40,282 bases of DNA, taken from positions 1-40,282 of IMG/VR virus record IMGVR_UViG_3300044732_000369; one strand, 5' to 3'. The translations under genes and the position numbers were made by a program. This document shows positions 8,369 to 15,462 of the stretch, in pieces. This DNA is from a virus. The notes under the pieces are model-generated. The model worked only from the letters and a program-made list of their open reading frames with translations, was not told where the DNA came from and did not search any database. How positions within the stretch are numbered: position 1 is the first letter of the stretch; every line of letters starts with the position of its first letter.

Positions 8369-8832
8369 TTCTTTGTATCCTTACTACTCTCCCATGAACC
8401 ATCGAGAACCATAATTCCAATTAGTCCATAGTTGCTAATGTCTATGAATGTATCCCGTAACGATTCATAGTTTGCATCCCTACCAGTTTCCATAAGGTTT
8501 GCTAGTCTTGCTACCTTGTCGTGCAGACGTACAGCCAGACCATTGATTGCACCACCGGGTGCACGTGAAATGTTTTCTGAACCGTAGTCTTCGTGCTTCT
8601 TGATTAGTATCTCTACCGCCTCGTCAGAGGCAGACATAACATCTAGATAGAATGCATCTTGACTAGTGATTAGTTCTTTACTGGTGGGACGACTACCGTA
8701 AGGGTCACTTCCCCACGTATCACCCTTGCTTCGATTACTTTCATACCCAAATTGGTCACCAGCCTTACGGCTGTAGTCACCGTACTCTCCAAATCCGTAG
8801 GTGTCAAACCATTCATCCTTCATCTTACTCAT
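8365..8832 (-). CDS. DUF1599 / Nmad1-like nucleotide-modification-associated protein
   Basis: A 155-aa protein that begins with ATGA overlapping the primase stop. The first 55 residues are a Tyr/Gly-rich, low-order extension (YGFGEYGDYSRK). The core (about 60-145) has helices with KKHEDYGSENIS, AVRLHDKVARLANLM and RDTFIDISNYGLIGIMVL. This matches the DUF1599 or nucleotide-modification-associated domain 1 family as I know it. That family has a helical fold with acidic metal-binding positions and has been linked to phage DNA base modification or nucleotide pools. There is no obvious partner enzyme for base modification here. Confidence is good for the domain, low for the activity. Confidence 0.7.
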   Translation of the reverse strand: MSKMKDEWFDTYGFGEYGDYSRKAGDQFGYESNRSKGDTWGSDPYGSRPTSKELITSQDAFYLDVMSASDEAVEILIKKHEDYGSENISRAPGGAINGLAVRLHDKVARLANLMETGRDANYESLRDTFIDISNYGLIGIMVLDGSWESSKDTKK

Positions 8833-9446
8833 ACTGCTACCTTCTCCCTAAAGAATTGGTGTCCGTGTTTAATGTACATACTGTTAACATCTTCGCCATC
8901 GTTCATTGGTATTACAATTGTTCCTTGGTTTTCCTTCGCAATCTTCTTCGCAAAATCCGAACCAGGCTGATCGCCGTCAGCAAATACATAGATAGTCTGG
9001 AAGTCTTGGAGTAATAACGAGTAGTGTCTTTTCCACGAGTTAGCCCCAGGAACGCCAATTGCCGGGATACCACACTTCTGGTGTAATGTGATCGTGTCGA
9101 TCTCTCCTTCGCATACCGCAATGAAATCACCTGCCTGTTGAATTGCTTGTACGTTGTATAGTCTTGTCTCTACCCCTGGCATACCCATATACTTTGGTTC
9201 ACTACCGTCAATAGCACGGAACCGTATGTCTACTACACCGGTCTCTGTGATGTATGGTATTGCTAGTCTGCCAGCGAATTGCTCATGCCCTAGAAGAGGC
9301 TCCTCTACGTACCCTAGGCGGGCTGTATGCGCGTCTTGTAAGGTTATGCCCCTCGTTGCGAGATACGCTTCTGCTCTTTGCACCGCTTGCCCGTAGTGTA
9401 GTGCTGCTCTGTCCAGTAATTCCTTCTGCGATCTTGATTGCTTCAC
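8829..9446 (-). CDS. DnaG-like primase, Toprim half
   Basis: A 205-aa protein holding the catalytic half of a bacterial-type primase. RGITLQDAHTARLGYV (about 32-47) matches the linker before the catalytic core, CEGEID (112-117) gives the Toprim Glu, and FADGDQPG (about 155-162) the DxD metal site. The start is GTG at 9446, with AAGGAG nine bases upstream; that start lies inside the zinc-finger gene in the +1 frame. It primes DNA synthesis for the adjacent DnaB-like ATPase. The protein is shorter than host DnaG (about 600 aa) and has no C-terminal helicase-binding domain. See the finding on the split primase. Confidence 0.85.
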   Translation of the reverse strand: MKQSRSQKELLDRAALHYGQAVQRAEAYLATRGITLQDAHTARLGYVEEPLLGHEQFAGRLAIPYITETGVVDIRFRAIDGSEPKYMGMPGVETRLYNVQAIQQAGDFIAVCEGEIDTITLHQKCGIPAIGVPGANSWKRHYSLLLQDFQTIYVFADGDQPGSDFAKKIAKENQGTIVIPMNDGEDVNSMYIKHGHQFFREKVAV

Positions 9447-9657
9447 GAAATCCTACTCCTTCTTGCTCCATAATTATGCTATACGTATCACCTTTTACCC
9501 CACATCCGAAGCAGTTAAACGCATTTTCCTCAACATTTACTGTTGCTGATGCGTGACCGTCATCGTGGAATGGGCAACGTAACTTAACCCAACCGTACTG
9601 TTCTCTAACTGTCGCACCATAGTGCTCCAGTATTGGCTGTATACTGTGCTTCTCCAC
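9283..9657 (-). CDS. DnaG-like primase, CHC2 zinc-finger half
   Basis: A 124-aa protein starting GTG at 9657 (TAGTG with the upstream stop). The CHC2 zinc site is complete: RCPFHDD gives Cys28 and His31, and CFGCG gives Cys49 and Cys52, followed by GVGFREAIKIAEGI as in DnaG proteins. The last 45 residues (from about TGQSSTTLR to RRGASSRA) overlap the Toprim gene out of frame by 164 bases. They look like a by-product: basic and unlike DnaG. The protein probably works with the Toprim half to recognise template and start primers. Confidence 0.85.
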   Translation of the reverse strand: MEKHSIQPILEHYGATVREQYGWVKLRCPFHDDGHASATVNVEENAFNCFGCGVKGDTYSIIMEQEGVGFREAIKIAEGITGQSSTTLRASGAKSRSVSRNEGHNLTRRAYSPPRVRRGASSRA

Positions 9658-9995
9658 TAGTACCCTGCCTCATCAAGTAACTTATACCAAACCTCTACTG
9701 GCATAGTGGCGTACCACTTGCCAACATCTGTTGTACCCTTCTTCTTGTGGATCACAACACCGGTATCAGCCTTGTCGTTTAACATCTCAACTTCTAATTC
9801 ACTTAGCCATTGAGATAGTTCCATACGTGCGTGGTTCTTTATCTCAAGGACAACACCAGGTATTCCAGCGATGTCACCGCGATCGTTGCTTCCATTAAGT
9901 GATCGTCTTTCAACGTGCTTCCTACCTTTTCCTACTAGCCAGTTAACTACAGCGGTTTCTGCAGCAGTACCTTTCTGCTTGCTCTTACTCACCAC
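9657..9995 (-). CDS. PD-(D/E)XK nuclease, Holliday-junction-resolvase-like
   Basis: A 112-aa protein starting GTG GTG at 9995. It has the small archaeal-Hjc-like nuclease layout: KGTAAETAVVNWL (Glu13 in the first helix), SLNGSNDRGDIAG (Asp41) and VVLEIKNH (Glu51, Lys53), the E/D/ExK metal site. The family cuts branched DNA or nicks duplex DNA. With the Cas4-like nuclease and helicase nearby it probably resolves recombination or replication intermediates before packaging. Confidence 0.75.
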   Translation of the reverse strand: MVSKSKQKGTAAETAVVNWLVGKGRKHVERRSLNGSNDRGDIAGIPGVVLEIKNHARMELSQWLSELEVEMLNDKADTGVVIHKKKGTTDVGKWYATMPVEVWYKLLDEAGY

Positions 9996-10177
9996 TTACC
10001 CCCTAGTATTTTAACTGTTCGACAAGGATACATGTCGTCACATTCCTGACATAAGATTGTTTTCTCTTCCTCATCGCCATCATAATCTTCACCAAGTTCA
10101 TACTCCCAAAGATTGTAAGGCAGATGCAATCTAATTGTATCATCTATCTTACGCTGCAATACCCTTACCCTGAACAC
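9989..10177 (-). CDS. Small acidic Cys-motif protein
   Basis: A 62-aa protein with GTG start sharing one base with the upstream TAG (TAGTG), and overlapping the next gene by 7 bases. It has an acidic middle (GEDYDGDEEE) and the sequence CQECDDMYPCRTVKIL, which gives three cysteines in CxxC-x5-C spacing. Similar small proteins occur next to actinophage replication genes, but I know of no function. A metal site with another ligand is possible. Confidence 0.6.
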   Translation of the reverse strand: MFRVRVLQRKIDDTIRLHLPYNLWEYELGEDYDGDEEEKTILCQECDDMYPCRTVKILGGKW

Positions 10178-10254
10178 TAGTAGTCACCTCGGTCTATGTA
10201 AAGTATCAACGCAAGTAATGCTGTCAACACTATTCCTATTACCCAATCCATCAT
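10177..10254 (-). CDS. 25-aa single-span membrane peptide
   Basis: The sequence MMDWVIGIVLTALLALILYI is followed by DRGDY and a stop. Nearly the whole peptide is one membrane helix. The start ATG shares ATGA with the stop of the DnaB-like gene, and the stop shares TAGTG with the next GTG start. Such an exact fit on both sides argues for a real gene. It may tether or report on the replication complex, or act on the host membrane; this is open. Confidence 0.6.
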   Translation of the reverse strand: MMDWVIGIVLTALLALILYIDRGDY

Positions 10255-11033
10255 CTCGCCTCCTCAAGGTCAGCAAGATACATATACTCTGGATTGAACT
10301 GTAACCACACAGGCGTATTGCCTGATGGATCAGCCTTTCCGTACCGGTTCTTGACAGATGCTACAGCCATCAACCCTTGGTGTTGTCCGAGAGTTAAGAT
10401 GAGTGCAGGGATCTGGTTAACCATACCTTGAATAGCATCACGTGACGGACAAGGATCAGCACCATAAGATTCCTTAGTGTGGTGCAGTACAATCACAGCA
10501 GAGTTATTCTTACGTGCTATGTACTTGAGTTCCTGAATCACAGATTGCATACCCACGTGACCATCACTACCGCCATTGTAAACATCCATTAAGTTATCTA
10601 CAATGATTAACGCAGGTGGTTCACCTAACAGTTCCTCGATAGCACTAACCTCATCAGTTATGTCACCTAACCCAGGGTTAGAATCGAATGACCAGTAGAT
10701 GTGCTTAGCCCTTGTCAATGCCTGACGTGCTACGTCCGGACTCTCACCAATAACTTGCTCAGCCTCACGCTGAGATACTCCCTCGATCATTGAGTACAAA
10801 CGCATAGCCATAGTGTGAGCATTGGTATCAGCAGAGATGTATAGCGTTGGTTCACGCATACGTAGTGCTAGTGCTAGAGCAAGGGTTGACTTACCAGCCC
10901 CAGGTTGTGCAGCAATTACTGATACTTCTGAACGTCTAAAGACTACTTGATTATTTTCAAATGCACGAAAGACCGGTAGCATTGGTTCTCCACCAATGTC
11001 CTTACGTCCTACGGACCTACCTAATGTCTTCAT
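10251..11033 (-). CDS. DnaB/RecA-like ATPase, probable replicative helicase
   Basis: A 260-aa protein with ATG start and GGAGG just upstream. It has Walker A (AQPGAGKST, about 42-50), Walker B (ALIIVDNL, about 141-148) and a helicase-type switch (VIVLHHTKES, about 175). The core is that of DnaB C-terminal/RecA-fold ATPases, but the N-terminal primase-binding domain of host DnaB is absent (length 260 against about 450). It is the most likely fork helicase and may act with the split primase encoded downstream. A KaiC/RadA-like role in recombination is the alternative. No DNA polymerase is encoded nearby. Confidence 0.8.
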   Translation of the reverse strand: MKTLGRSVGRKDIGGEPMLPVFRAFENNQVVFRRSEVSVIAAQPGAGKSTLALALALRMREPTLYISADTNAHTMAMRLYSMIEGVSQREAEQVIGESPDVARQALTRAKHIYWSFDSNPGLGDITDEVSAIEELLGEPPALIIVDNLMDVYNGGSDGHVGMQSVIQELKYIARKNNSAVIVLHHTKESYGADPCPSRDAIQGMVNQIPALILTLGQHQGLMAVASVKNRYGKADPSGNTPVWLQFNPEYMYLADLEEAR

Positions 11034-11091
11034 TTTCCTCCTTCAAGAATGTGTAGGCAGTTTAATGTCTTTGCCCAGGACATCTGGTTGG

Positions 11092-11544
11092 TTAGATCGT
11101 ATTCCATTCTGGGTCTTTCTTAGTTACCCATTGTGGAGTACATTGATCTGGCGTACCCTTAGGTGTTGGACAGAAGTAACCCTTCCATTCACCCTTAGCA
11201 CCGCTACCCTTACGTGTAACCATAGTACCGTGTGAACAGGAACGAGTCCCTGCTACTAGTGATGTTGCTGCTACAGCCTGTGCCGGTGGTGGTACTGGTG
11301 CAAACGTAGTCTCTTCTACTACTGTCCCACCTAACGAAGCAACCACTGTATCGACTGCGCTGTGACTGGGTGGCACTGGCTGTGCACCAGTTAACACCTG
11401 CTCTAGCGTAGCAATAGCATCCGCAGCACCCTCTGCTACAAGAGCATTGATGTTACTGATTAGTTCCTCGGCACTATCACCACGTGCTGTGACAATCGTA
11501 CCCTTGGTAGTCTTAACATTGACTACATAGTTTTTCTCTGTCAT
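11092..11544 (-). CDS. Small protein with Pro-rich linker and C-terminal Cys/His motif
   Basis: A 150-aa protein. The start chosen is ATG 11544 because it shares TAATG with the upstream nuclease stop. Residues 1-50 form an alpha/beta domain (NYVVNVKTTKGTIVTARGDS), then comes a Pro/Val/Ala-rich linker (about 60-95), then CSHGTMVTRKGSG, GYFCPTPKG and CTPQW, a Cys-His-Cys-Cys set that could bind zinc. This layout recurs next to nuclease and helicase genes of actinophages. Single-strand DNA binding has been a tempting guess, but I see no OB fold. The following 47 bases hold only a possible 17-codon frame. Confidence 0.6.
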   Translation of the reverse strand: MTEKNYVVNVKTTKGTIVTARGDSAEELISNINALVAEGAADAIATLEQVLTGAQPVPPSHSAVDTVVASLGGTVVEETTFAPVPPPAQAVAATSLVAGTRSCSHGTMVTRKGSGAKGEWKGYFCPTPKGTPDQCTPQWVTKKDPEWNTI

Positions 11545-12191
11545 TACTTGCCTTCCTTGTTCCATTCGCAATCTTTCTTAAATCCACACATCTTGCAATG
11601 ACTGTAGTTAGGGATGAACAGTGCTTCTTTCCTTGCTCTGTCGAAGTCACCAACTATTTTCTCAACCATCTCTGTCTTGTAAAAGTCTAACTCAACCAAA
11701 GGTGAAGTTACATTCTTACGTGCCATCCAGTACGCACCGTATTGCGGTCGCACACCAAATGTTTTCTCCATTCCCACAGCATACAATGCTAACTGTAGAT
11801 CTGATGATGGTGTATACATACCCGTTTTCAGGTCAACTATAACCAACTCACCATCAGGAGTTACCATTACTCGGTCGATACCCATCTGTACCGGTACTCC
11901 ACCCATATCTACCATCATAGATATTTCAATGGCAGGCTTGCCATCAGGTGTAGTCCATACACTCCAGCCTAGTTCACCTGTCCGGAACTTGACCCAAGAG
12001 TCCAGCATATTTCTACCCTCCGAGAACCACCAGTTGGCATCTTCACCCTCTGGGTTAGCCTTGGAGGTACGTCCTGCCTTCCTCCACAATGCCTCTTCCT
12101 GCCCCGTAGAAGCACCGTGAGCAATTTTTACCCTATCCCACGTATCTTTCCACACCTCGTCCAGAAAATCTGGTTGTAGAGATTTAATCAT
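11544..12191 (-). CDS. Cas4/RecB-like exonuclease, C-terminal (catalytic) part
   Basis: A 215-aa protein. The PD-(D/E)XK core is seen as AIEIS (Glu89), MGIDRV (Asp106) and VIVDLKTG (Asp120, Lys122), followed by the DLQLALYAVG QxxxY-type helix. Cys199, Cys202 and Cys208 (HCKMCGFKKDC) are three ligands of a Cas4/AddB-type Fe-S cluster. The fourth is Cys25 of the separately encoded N-terminal part. The start ATG shares ATGA with that gene's stop and has GGAGG seven bases upstream. It probably resects DNA ends for recombination. Confidence 0.8.
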   Translation of the reverse strand: MIKSLQPDFLDEVWKDTWDRVKIAHGASTGQEEALWRKAGRTSKANPEGEDANWWFSEGRNMLDSWVKFRTGELGWSVWTTPDGKPAIEISMMVDMGGVPVQMGIDRVMVTPDGELVIVDLKTGMYTPSSDLQLALYAVGMEKTFGVRPQYGAYWMARKNVTSPLVELDFYKTEMVEKIVGDFDRARKEALFIPNYSHCKMCGFKKDCEWNKEGK

Positions 12192-12394
12192 TTGCCTACC
12201 TCCTCGTAGAATGCCTTGTCAAAGGCTTCGGTAGCCTCGTGAACAGATGATCCACCGACCAACCACCACGAACCATCCTCCGGTATCTGAACCATTCTGG
12301 ATAGGTAGTACTTCCACCCACAATCTAACCAAGTGGTTAGTTGTGAGTATGATACGTGACTAGGTAAGTCATACCCATTTATCTTTACAGACAC
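12188..12394 (-). CDS. Cas4/RecB-like exonuclease, N-terminal part
   Basis: A 68-aa protein with GTG start at 12394 and GGAAGG upstream. The sequence HVSYSQLTTWLDCGWKYYLS is the standard N-terminal helix of RecB/Cas4-like nucleases, including the first Fe-S cysteine (Cys25). WLVGGSSVHEATEAF supplies the conserved His52. In related proteins this continues directly into the catalytic part, but here the frame stops at the ATGA shared with the next gene. Alone it cannot be a nuclease, so it must associate with the C-terminal part. Confidence 0.75.
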   Translation of the reverse strand: MSVKINGYDLPSHVSYSQLTTWLDCGWKYYLSRMVQIPEDGSWWLVGGSSVHEATEAFDKAFYEEVGK

Positions 12395-12468
12395 TATGTG
12401 TCCTTCCTGTTGTTGTTTTTTCTAAAACTATAGGAGGAGGCAGGGATGTTGAAAGGAGTAAAGACCAT
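12394..12468 (-). CDS. Possible 24-aa leader peptide
   Basis: The sequence is MVFTPFNIPASSYSFRKNNN followed by RKDT. GAGGAGG lies five bases before the ATG, and the stop shares TAGTG with the GTG start of the nuclease N-part, as at 10177. It is the first frame after the AT-rich gap, so it could be a leader that controls translation of the nuclease genes. There is no recognisable domain, and translation is unproven. Confidence 0.4.
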   Translation of the reverse strand: MVFTPFNIPASSYSFRKNNNRKDT

Positions 12469-12474
12469 CCCCAC

Positions 12475-12490
12475 CTCCTCAGCGGAGGAG
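12475..12490 (-). promoter_or_regulatory. Hairpin that can hide a ribosome-binding site
   Basis: On the minus strand CTCCTC-CGCT-GAGGAG forms a perfect 6-bp stem. Its 3' arm is the Shine-Dalgarno (GAGGAGG) of the 24-codon frame, so folding would block initiation. Another hairpin, AGTAAC-N9-GTTACT (12489-12509), overlaps it and could compete, which would make a two-state leader. This is inferred from pairing only. Confidence 0.4.
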
Positions 12491-12508
12491 TAACTTGCTC
12501 AAGGTTAC

Positions 12509-12569
12509 TTATATATTTAATTATAATTATAATCATATATTATTATATATATAATTATATATATAAATA
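12509..12569. other. AT-only tract in intergenic gap, possible unwinding element
   Basis: Sixty-one bases contain only one C and no G, with many TATAAT-like and self-complementary TATATA runs. The tract fills most of the gap between 12469 and 12600, which holds no further gene. It may be a DNA-unwinding element, a promoter cluster for the replication genes to the left, or both. No iterons are seen beside it. Confidence 0.45.
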
Positions 12570-12600
12570 GTCCCATAATTTATAACTACTTATACCCAAG

Positions 12601-12930
12601 TTATCGTAAGTCAAACATATCAATTTGTTCATCCTTCGGAAAAATATCCGTGGGAACTAGAACCTTGAAGATCTTCCCTGTATCTCCCGTACCTAGCCCA
12701 CGGACATTTCCCCTACCTTCGATATCCTTACGAGCCATTGCTTCTGACTCATAAGGACCGAAGAGAAACTGACCGACACCGTTATAGTTCATACCTAAAA
12801 CGTACACGTCTCGTTCCCGGCGAGCGTTGTCGATTAGTTTCCATACGTCCTCTGCAAGATCATCAACGGACTCGGCTGGTTGTTCCAGTAATTTTATGAG
12901 TGCATCCATTTCTTTCTTGCGTTGACGCAT
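12601..12930 (-). CDS. Hypothetical protein
   Basis: A 109-aa protein with ATG start and a near-perfect ribosome site (AAGGAGGTAACA). The N-terminal half is charged and helical (MRQRKKEMDALIKLLEQP, DDLAEDVWKLIDNARRERDV). The C-terminal half is beta-rich with Gly turns (FLFGPYESEAMARKDIEGR, VRGLGTGDTGKIFKVLVP). I do not recognise a family. It lies between its own likely promoter (13003-13031) and the AT-rich gap, so it can be expressed apart from the genes around it. Confidence 0.6.
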   Translation of the reverse strand: MRQRKKEMDALIKLLEQPAESVDDLAEDVWKLIDNARRERDVYVLGMNYNGVGQFLFGPYESEAMARKDIEGRGNVRGLGTGDTGKIFKVLVPTDIFPKDEQIDMFDLR

Positions 12931-12948
12931 TGTTACCTCCTTGTTACT

Positions 12949-12985
12949 AGAGACCTTGCAGCCCTAGCAAAAGACCTTTGTCTCT
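12949..12985 (-). promoter_or_regulatory. Structured 5' leader hairpin
   Basis: AGAGAC and GTCTCT (6 bp, perfect) enclose an inner TTGC/GCAA stem in the leader between the predicted promoter and the 109-aa gene. It could stabilise the mRNA or regulate translation. No known riboswitch is recognised. Confidence 0.35.
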
Positions 12986-13002
12986 TGATAATTAAATGTT
13001 GA

Positions 13003-13031
13003 AATATATTTAAGCCGATAGAGAACATCAA
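13003..13031 (-). promoter_or_regulatory. Predicted sigma-70-type promoter
   Basis: On the minus strand -35 TTGATG (13031-13026) and -10 TATATT (13008-13003) are separated by 17 bases. It reads into the 109-aa gene at 12930 from the only sizeable gap in this stretch. Confidence 0.5.
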
Positions 13032-13038
13032 CAATAAC

Positions 13039-13248
13039 TCAGGCATCATTGACCGCCCTCTTTGCATCGCTCTCTACATTGAACACCATAGTTTCGTAGT
13101 AAGTTGCCGAGACAATAGCATCCTTAACAATCGGATTAGCCTTGGTATTCCACCAGATCCTAGCATCACGGTGAAACTCCGGTGGCAGCGATTGAATTAA
13201 TTCCCACGATTCTTTGATGTCCTCTAACTGTTCATCTGAAATTTGCAT
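13039..13248 (-). CDS. Hypothetical small acidic protein
   Basis: A 69-aa protein from the ATG at 13248, which has GGAGG five bases upstream; the ATG at 13260 would place the ribosome site inside the gene. The sequence is helical and acidic (ISDEQLEDIKESWELIQSL, then EFHRDARIWWNTKAN and VESDAKRAVNDA). No family is recognised. Confidence 0.6.
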   Translation of the reverse strand: MQISDEQLEDIKESWELIQSLPPEFHRDARIWWNTKANPIVKDAIVSATYYETMVFNVESDAKRAVNDA

Positions 13249-13275
13249 TGTGTCCTCCACACCCTGTTATACCCA

Positions 13276-13851
13276 CTAGAAGTGGAAGTCAACCACGATT
13301 AACCATTGTTGTTCTGGATAAACCCTACGTCTTACCTCAAAGTTATTAAGGCTAGCCGTTGGCATAAACCAACCGTTGTAACCGTGTACCTCTCTATGTA
13401 TTTCCTGTTCTGCTTCGGTTAACGATCTGTTAACAATGTCGAAGACACCACTGTCACAAGTCCATTGATCTCGGTAGATCTTTAATAGATCATCAAGCAT
13501 CCACAATTGATTTTGTACTGCCTTGTTTGGATTACGAACATCTAAGTTATCCAATGATATGTCCAGTTCTTTCATACCTTTTTGGTGTGTCTCGAAGTAA
13601 GTGTACCGTCTTTCTAACGATTGTATAACAATATCATCAAACCTTGCTACATTTTTTGCATAGTTCAAGCCGTCAAGTGGACACACTTGGTTGCGCCACC
13701 TGCCTGCTAGGGTAGTACCACCGAAAGCACCACCAAAATAATCCCACCAAGTGGGGTTGACCTCACCATAAATGTTAAGGAACTTACTTGTATTTTCCCT
13801 AGCCTCTTGCAAGTCCTTGCCCTCAGTCAAGAGTATCTGATAAGTATGCAC
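13276..13851 (-). CDS. Hypothetical protein with Trp/Gly-rich N-terminal motif
   Basis: A 191-aa protein starting GTG at 13851, with GGAG seven bases upstream, overlapping the WhiB gene end by 29 bases. Residues about 30-60 read NPTWWDYFGGAFGGTTLAGR followed by WRNQVCPLDG, which recalls a W-D-x-F-x-x-G-G-R-W pattern in other actinophage hypothetical proteins. The middle is helical. There is no signal peptide or membrane span. The function is unknown. Confidence 0.6.
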   Translation of the reverse strand: MHTYQILLTEGKDLQEARENTSKFLNIYGEVNPTWWDYFGGAFGGTTLAGRWRNQVCPLDGLNYAKNVARFDDIVIQSLERRYTYFETHQKGMKELDISLDNLDVRNPNKAVQNQLWMLDDLLKIYRDQWTCDSGVFDIVNRSLTEAEQEIHREVHGYNGWFMPTASLNNFEVRRRVYPEQQWLIVVDFHF

Positions 13852-14200
13852 TACGTATCTCCTGTTCTATTCTAATCATTTCTACTTGCTTGTCCAGTAA
13901 TTCGCTGAAGTTTGTTACCGGTATGTCGCGCATAATACGCTCAGACCTGCGTTCAGTAGCGGTCATACCACCCCAGAACCCATACTCCTCATTGGTAATA
14001 GCCCACTCACGACACACCTGCACCTCCGGACAGGTAAGACATACCCTACGTAGGTAAGCGTGTTGCTTTGGTGCAGTAGAGATGTAACTCTCCCACCTAG
14101 TATCTGTGTCGTGGTTCATAGATTCTGTAACGACATAATCGTCATAGAATAAATCTGAATCTAACCCCTTACAGTTTGCATTCTCAAAGTCAGGCAGCAT
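13823..14200 (-). CDS. WhiB-family Fe-S transcription regulator
   Basis: A 125-aa protein starting ATG 14200 (TGATG with the upstream stop, GGAGG before it); a TTG at 14203 is possible. The four cluster cysteines are Cys10 (NANCKG), Cys54 and Cys57 (CLTC), and Cys63 (CREW). The turn GFWGG (74-78) is followed by the basic patch TERRSERIMRD. This is the complete WhiB/Wbl signature, found only in actinobacteria and their phages. Phage WhiB proteins such as mycobacteriophage TM4 WhiBTM4 can act on host Wbl regulons and cause superinfection exclusion. Here it may redirect host sigma factor activity. A helical C-terminal extension of about 30 residues is unusual. Confidence 0.93.
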   Translation of the reverse strand: MLPDFENANCKGLDSDLFYDDYVVTESMNHDTDTRWESYISTAPKQHAYLRRVCLTCPEVQVCREWAITNEEYGFWGGMTATERRSERIMRDIPVTNFSELLDKQVEMIRIEQEIRSAYLSDTLD

Positions 14201-14454
14201 CAATCCTCCTCGCCCTTGACATAGTCAATCACAACATCAGCAACTAGGTCAAGTATCAGGCTGTAACACTTGGCTCTGATCTCCTCGACAAGTTCAACCC
14301 ATTGCTCTTCGCTAAGGGCGTAACCATTCTGCTCCATCCAAGGATCAATCAGACCCTCGGCATCTTCCTTAGTATAGATGAATGCGTAAACATCATCTGA
14401 CATATCAACTTGGCGCAGTATGTCTAGACTGTGCATCAACTCATTAACTTTCAC
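14200..14454 (-). CDS. Hypothetical acidic helical protein
   Basis: An 84-aa protein with GTG start at 14454 and GAGGAG seven bases upstream, overlapping the upstream gene by 11 bases. It is strongly acidic and mostly helical (MHSLDILRQVDMSDDVYAFI, EEQWVELVEEIRAKCYSLIL, then VADVVIDYVKGEED). It lies immediately before and coupled to WhiB, so it could be a partner. No family is recognised. Confidence 0.55.
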   Translation of the reverse strand: MKVNELMHSLDILRQVDMSDDVYAFIYTKEDAEGLIDPWMEQNGYALSEEQWVELVEEIRAKCYSLILDLVADVVIDYVKGEED

Positions 14455-14638
14455 GGCATAACTCCTCTAGTTCATCATTAATTTCTATGTCTTTTGCAAA
14501 GGCATACTCGAAATATTTATCTCCGAGTATACCCAATAGTTCATACACTTCATCAGCAGATAGGCTAAGCCTAACACCTTGAAGTGTCAGTAACCAACCG
14601 TCCTTCCGGACTTCACTCTTGACTAGGCTAGTCAACAT
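14444..14638 (-). CDS. Hypothetical small protein
   Basis: A 64-aa protein. I chose the ATG at 14638 because it shares TGATG with the GATase stop; the frame upstream lies inside the GATase gene. The sequence MLTSLVKSEVRKDGWLLTLQ, then GVRLSLSADEVYELLGILG, suggests a short beta-hairpin plus helices. The C-terminus is acidic. The function is unknown. Confidence 0.55.
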   Translation of the reverse strand: MLTSLVKSEVRKDGWLLTLQGVRLSLSADEVYELLGILGDKYFEYAFAKDIEINDELEELCRES

Positions 14639-15462
14639 CAGTACTCCATTCCATTGTAGTTGTGCTGTGCCACAGTAGGATTGTAGCACAGGCAAGCGAC
14701 AGCGTGATCGTAACACTCAAGGCAAGAGTTACATACGGTACATACACCGTCATACAATCCTTCCTCTGTAACCTTACTCATACATACATAGCAGGTATAG
14801 TCAGCCTGTTCCAACTCTGCGGTTAGTGCCTTGCGATCTGCATCTAGTAGATCCTCGCTAGACCATAGCCCACGTGAGTAGTAACCCGAACCATAGAACG
14901 TGTACGAGTGCTTGTAACTAGAGTTAGACCACCATACATCCTTGTCCCACGTACCGAGATCCTCGTTGACAATGTACACAGAGTCACGCAACTCTGGTGC
15001 AGTAGTTAGGATAGCCAACTTACTACCGGCAGCCCAACCCTCTAACCTCTTGAATGAATCCTTGTCGTCAAGGGATTCGACACCTAGGTTAGGTAAGATA
15101 TCCTCTGCAAAGATGCGCGTGTCAGAACGCCGGTCACCCTGCTTGGGGTGGATAGGTAGCATACCGTTGTGACCAAGGATAATGTCCTTGCGACCACCTA
15201 CCCTGAATGGGTGAGCGTTCTCGATAATGCTATCTCCGTGCGTTGTGATACGAGCGTGATACATAGCAACAAAGTCAGTACCTGCACCCTCGAGTGCATC
15301 AAAGAACTTGTCGATAGTTTTCTGTGCATTCATACCACGACTCGTAATGATACGGTCGCCGTAGTGAATGGCATAGCCGAACCCGTCAGGGTTATTGTTG
15401 CTTGCATTAACAATGCTGTTGTAGTCAGGAACCTGACCCATTGTTACCATTAACAGACACAC
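14638..15462 (-). CDS. Class-II glutamine amidotransferase (Ntn hydrolase) with zinc-ribbon tail
   Basis: A 274-aa protein. The start GTG is followed by Cys2 (MCLLMV), the N-terminal nucleophile exposed after Met removal. NNPDGFGYA (23-31), MYHARITTHG (about 67-76) and LGHNGML (about 97-103) match the glutamine-binding and oxyanion elements of class-II amidotransferases. The C-terminal 70 residues add CxxC pairs (CYVC, CTVCNSCLEC), probably a zinc ribbon. The gene follows the amidoligase, with one GATC palindrome between them. The known pairing suggests GATase releases ammonia, or removes or transfers glutamyl groups, in step with the amidoligase. Confidence 0.8.
   Translation of the reverse strand: MCLLMVTMGQVPDYNSIVNASNNNPDGFGYAIHYGDRIITSRGMNAQKTIDKFFDALEGAGTDFVAMYHARITTHGDSIIENAHPFRVGGRKDIILGHNGMLPIHPKQGDRRSDTRIFAEDILPNLGVESLDDKDSFKRLEGWAAGSKLAILTTAPELRDSVYIVNEDLGTWDKDVWWSNSSYKHSYTFYGSGYYSRGLWSSEDLLDADRKALTAELEQADYTCYVCMSKVTEEGLYDGVCTVCNSCLECYDHAVACLCYNPTVAQHNYNGMEY

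Noticed and set aside
11034-11091. 17-codon minus-strand frame between the Cys/His-motif gene and the DnaB-like gene
   Set aside because: It ends in ATGA with the next gene, but is too short and featureless to call without comparative data.
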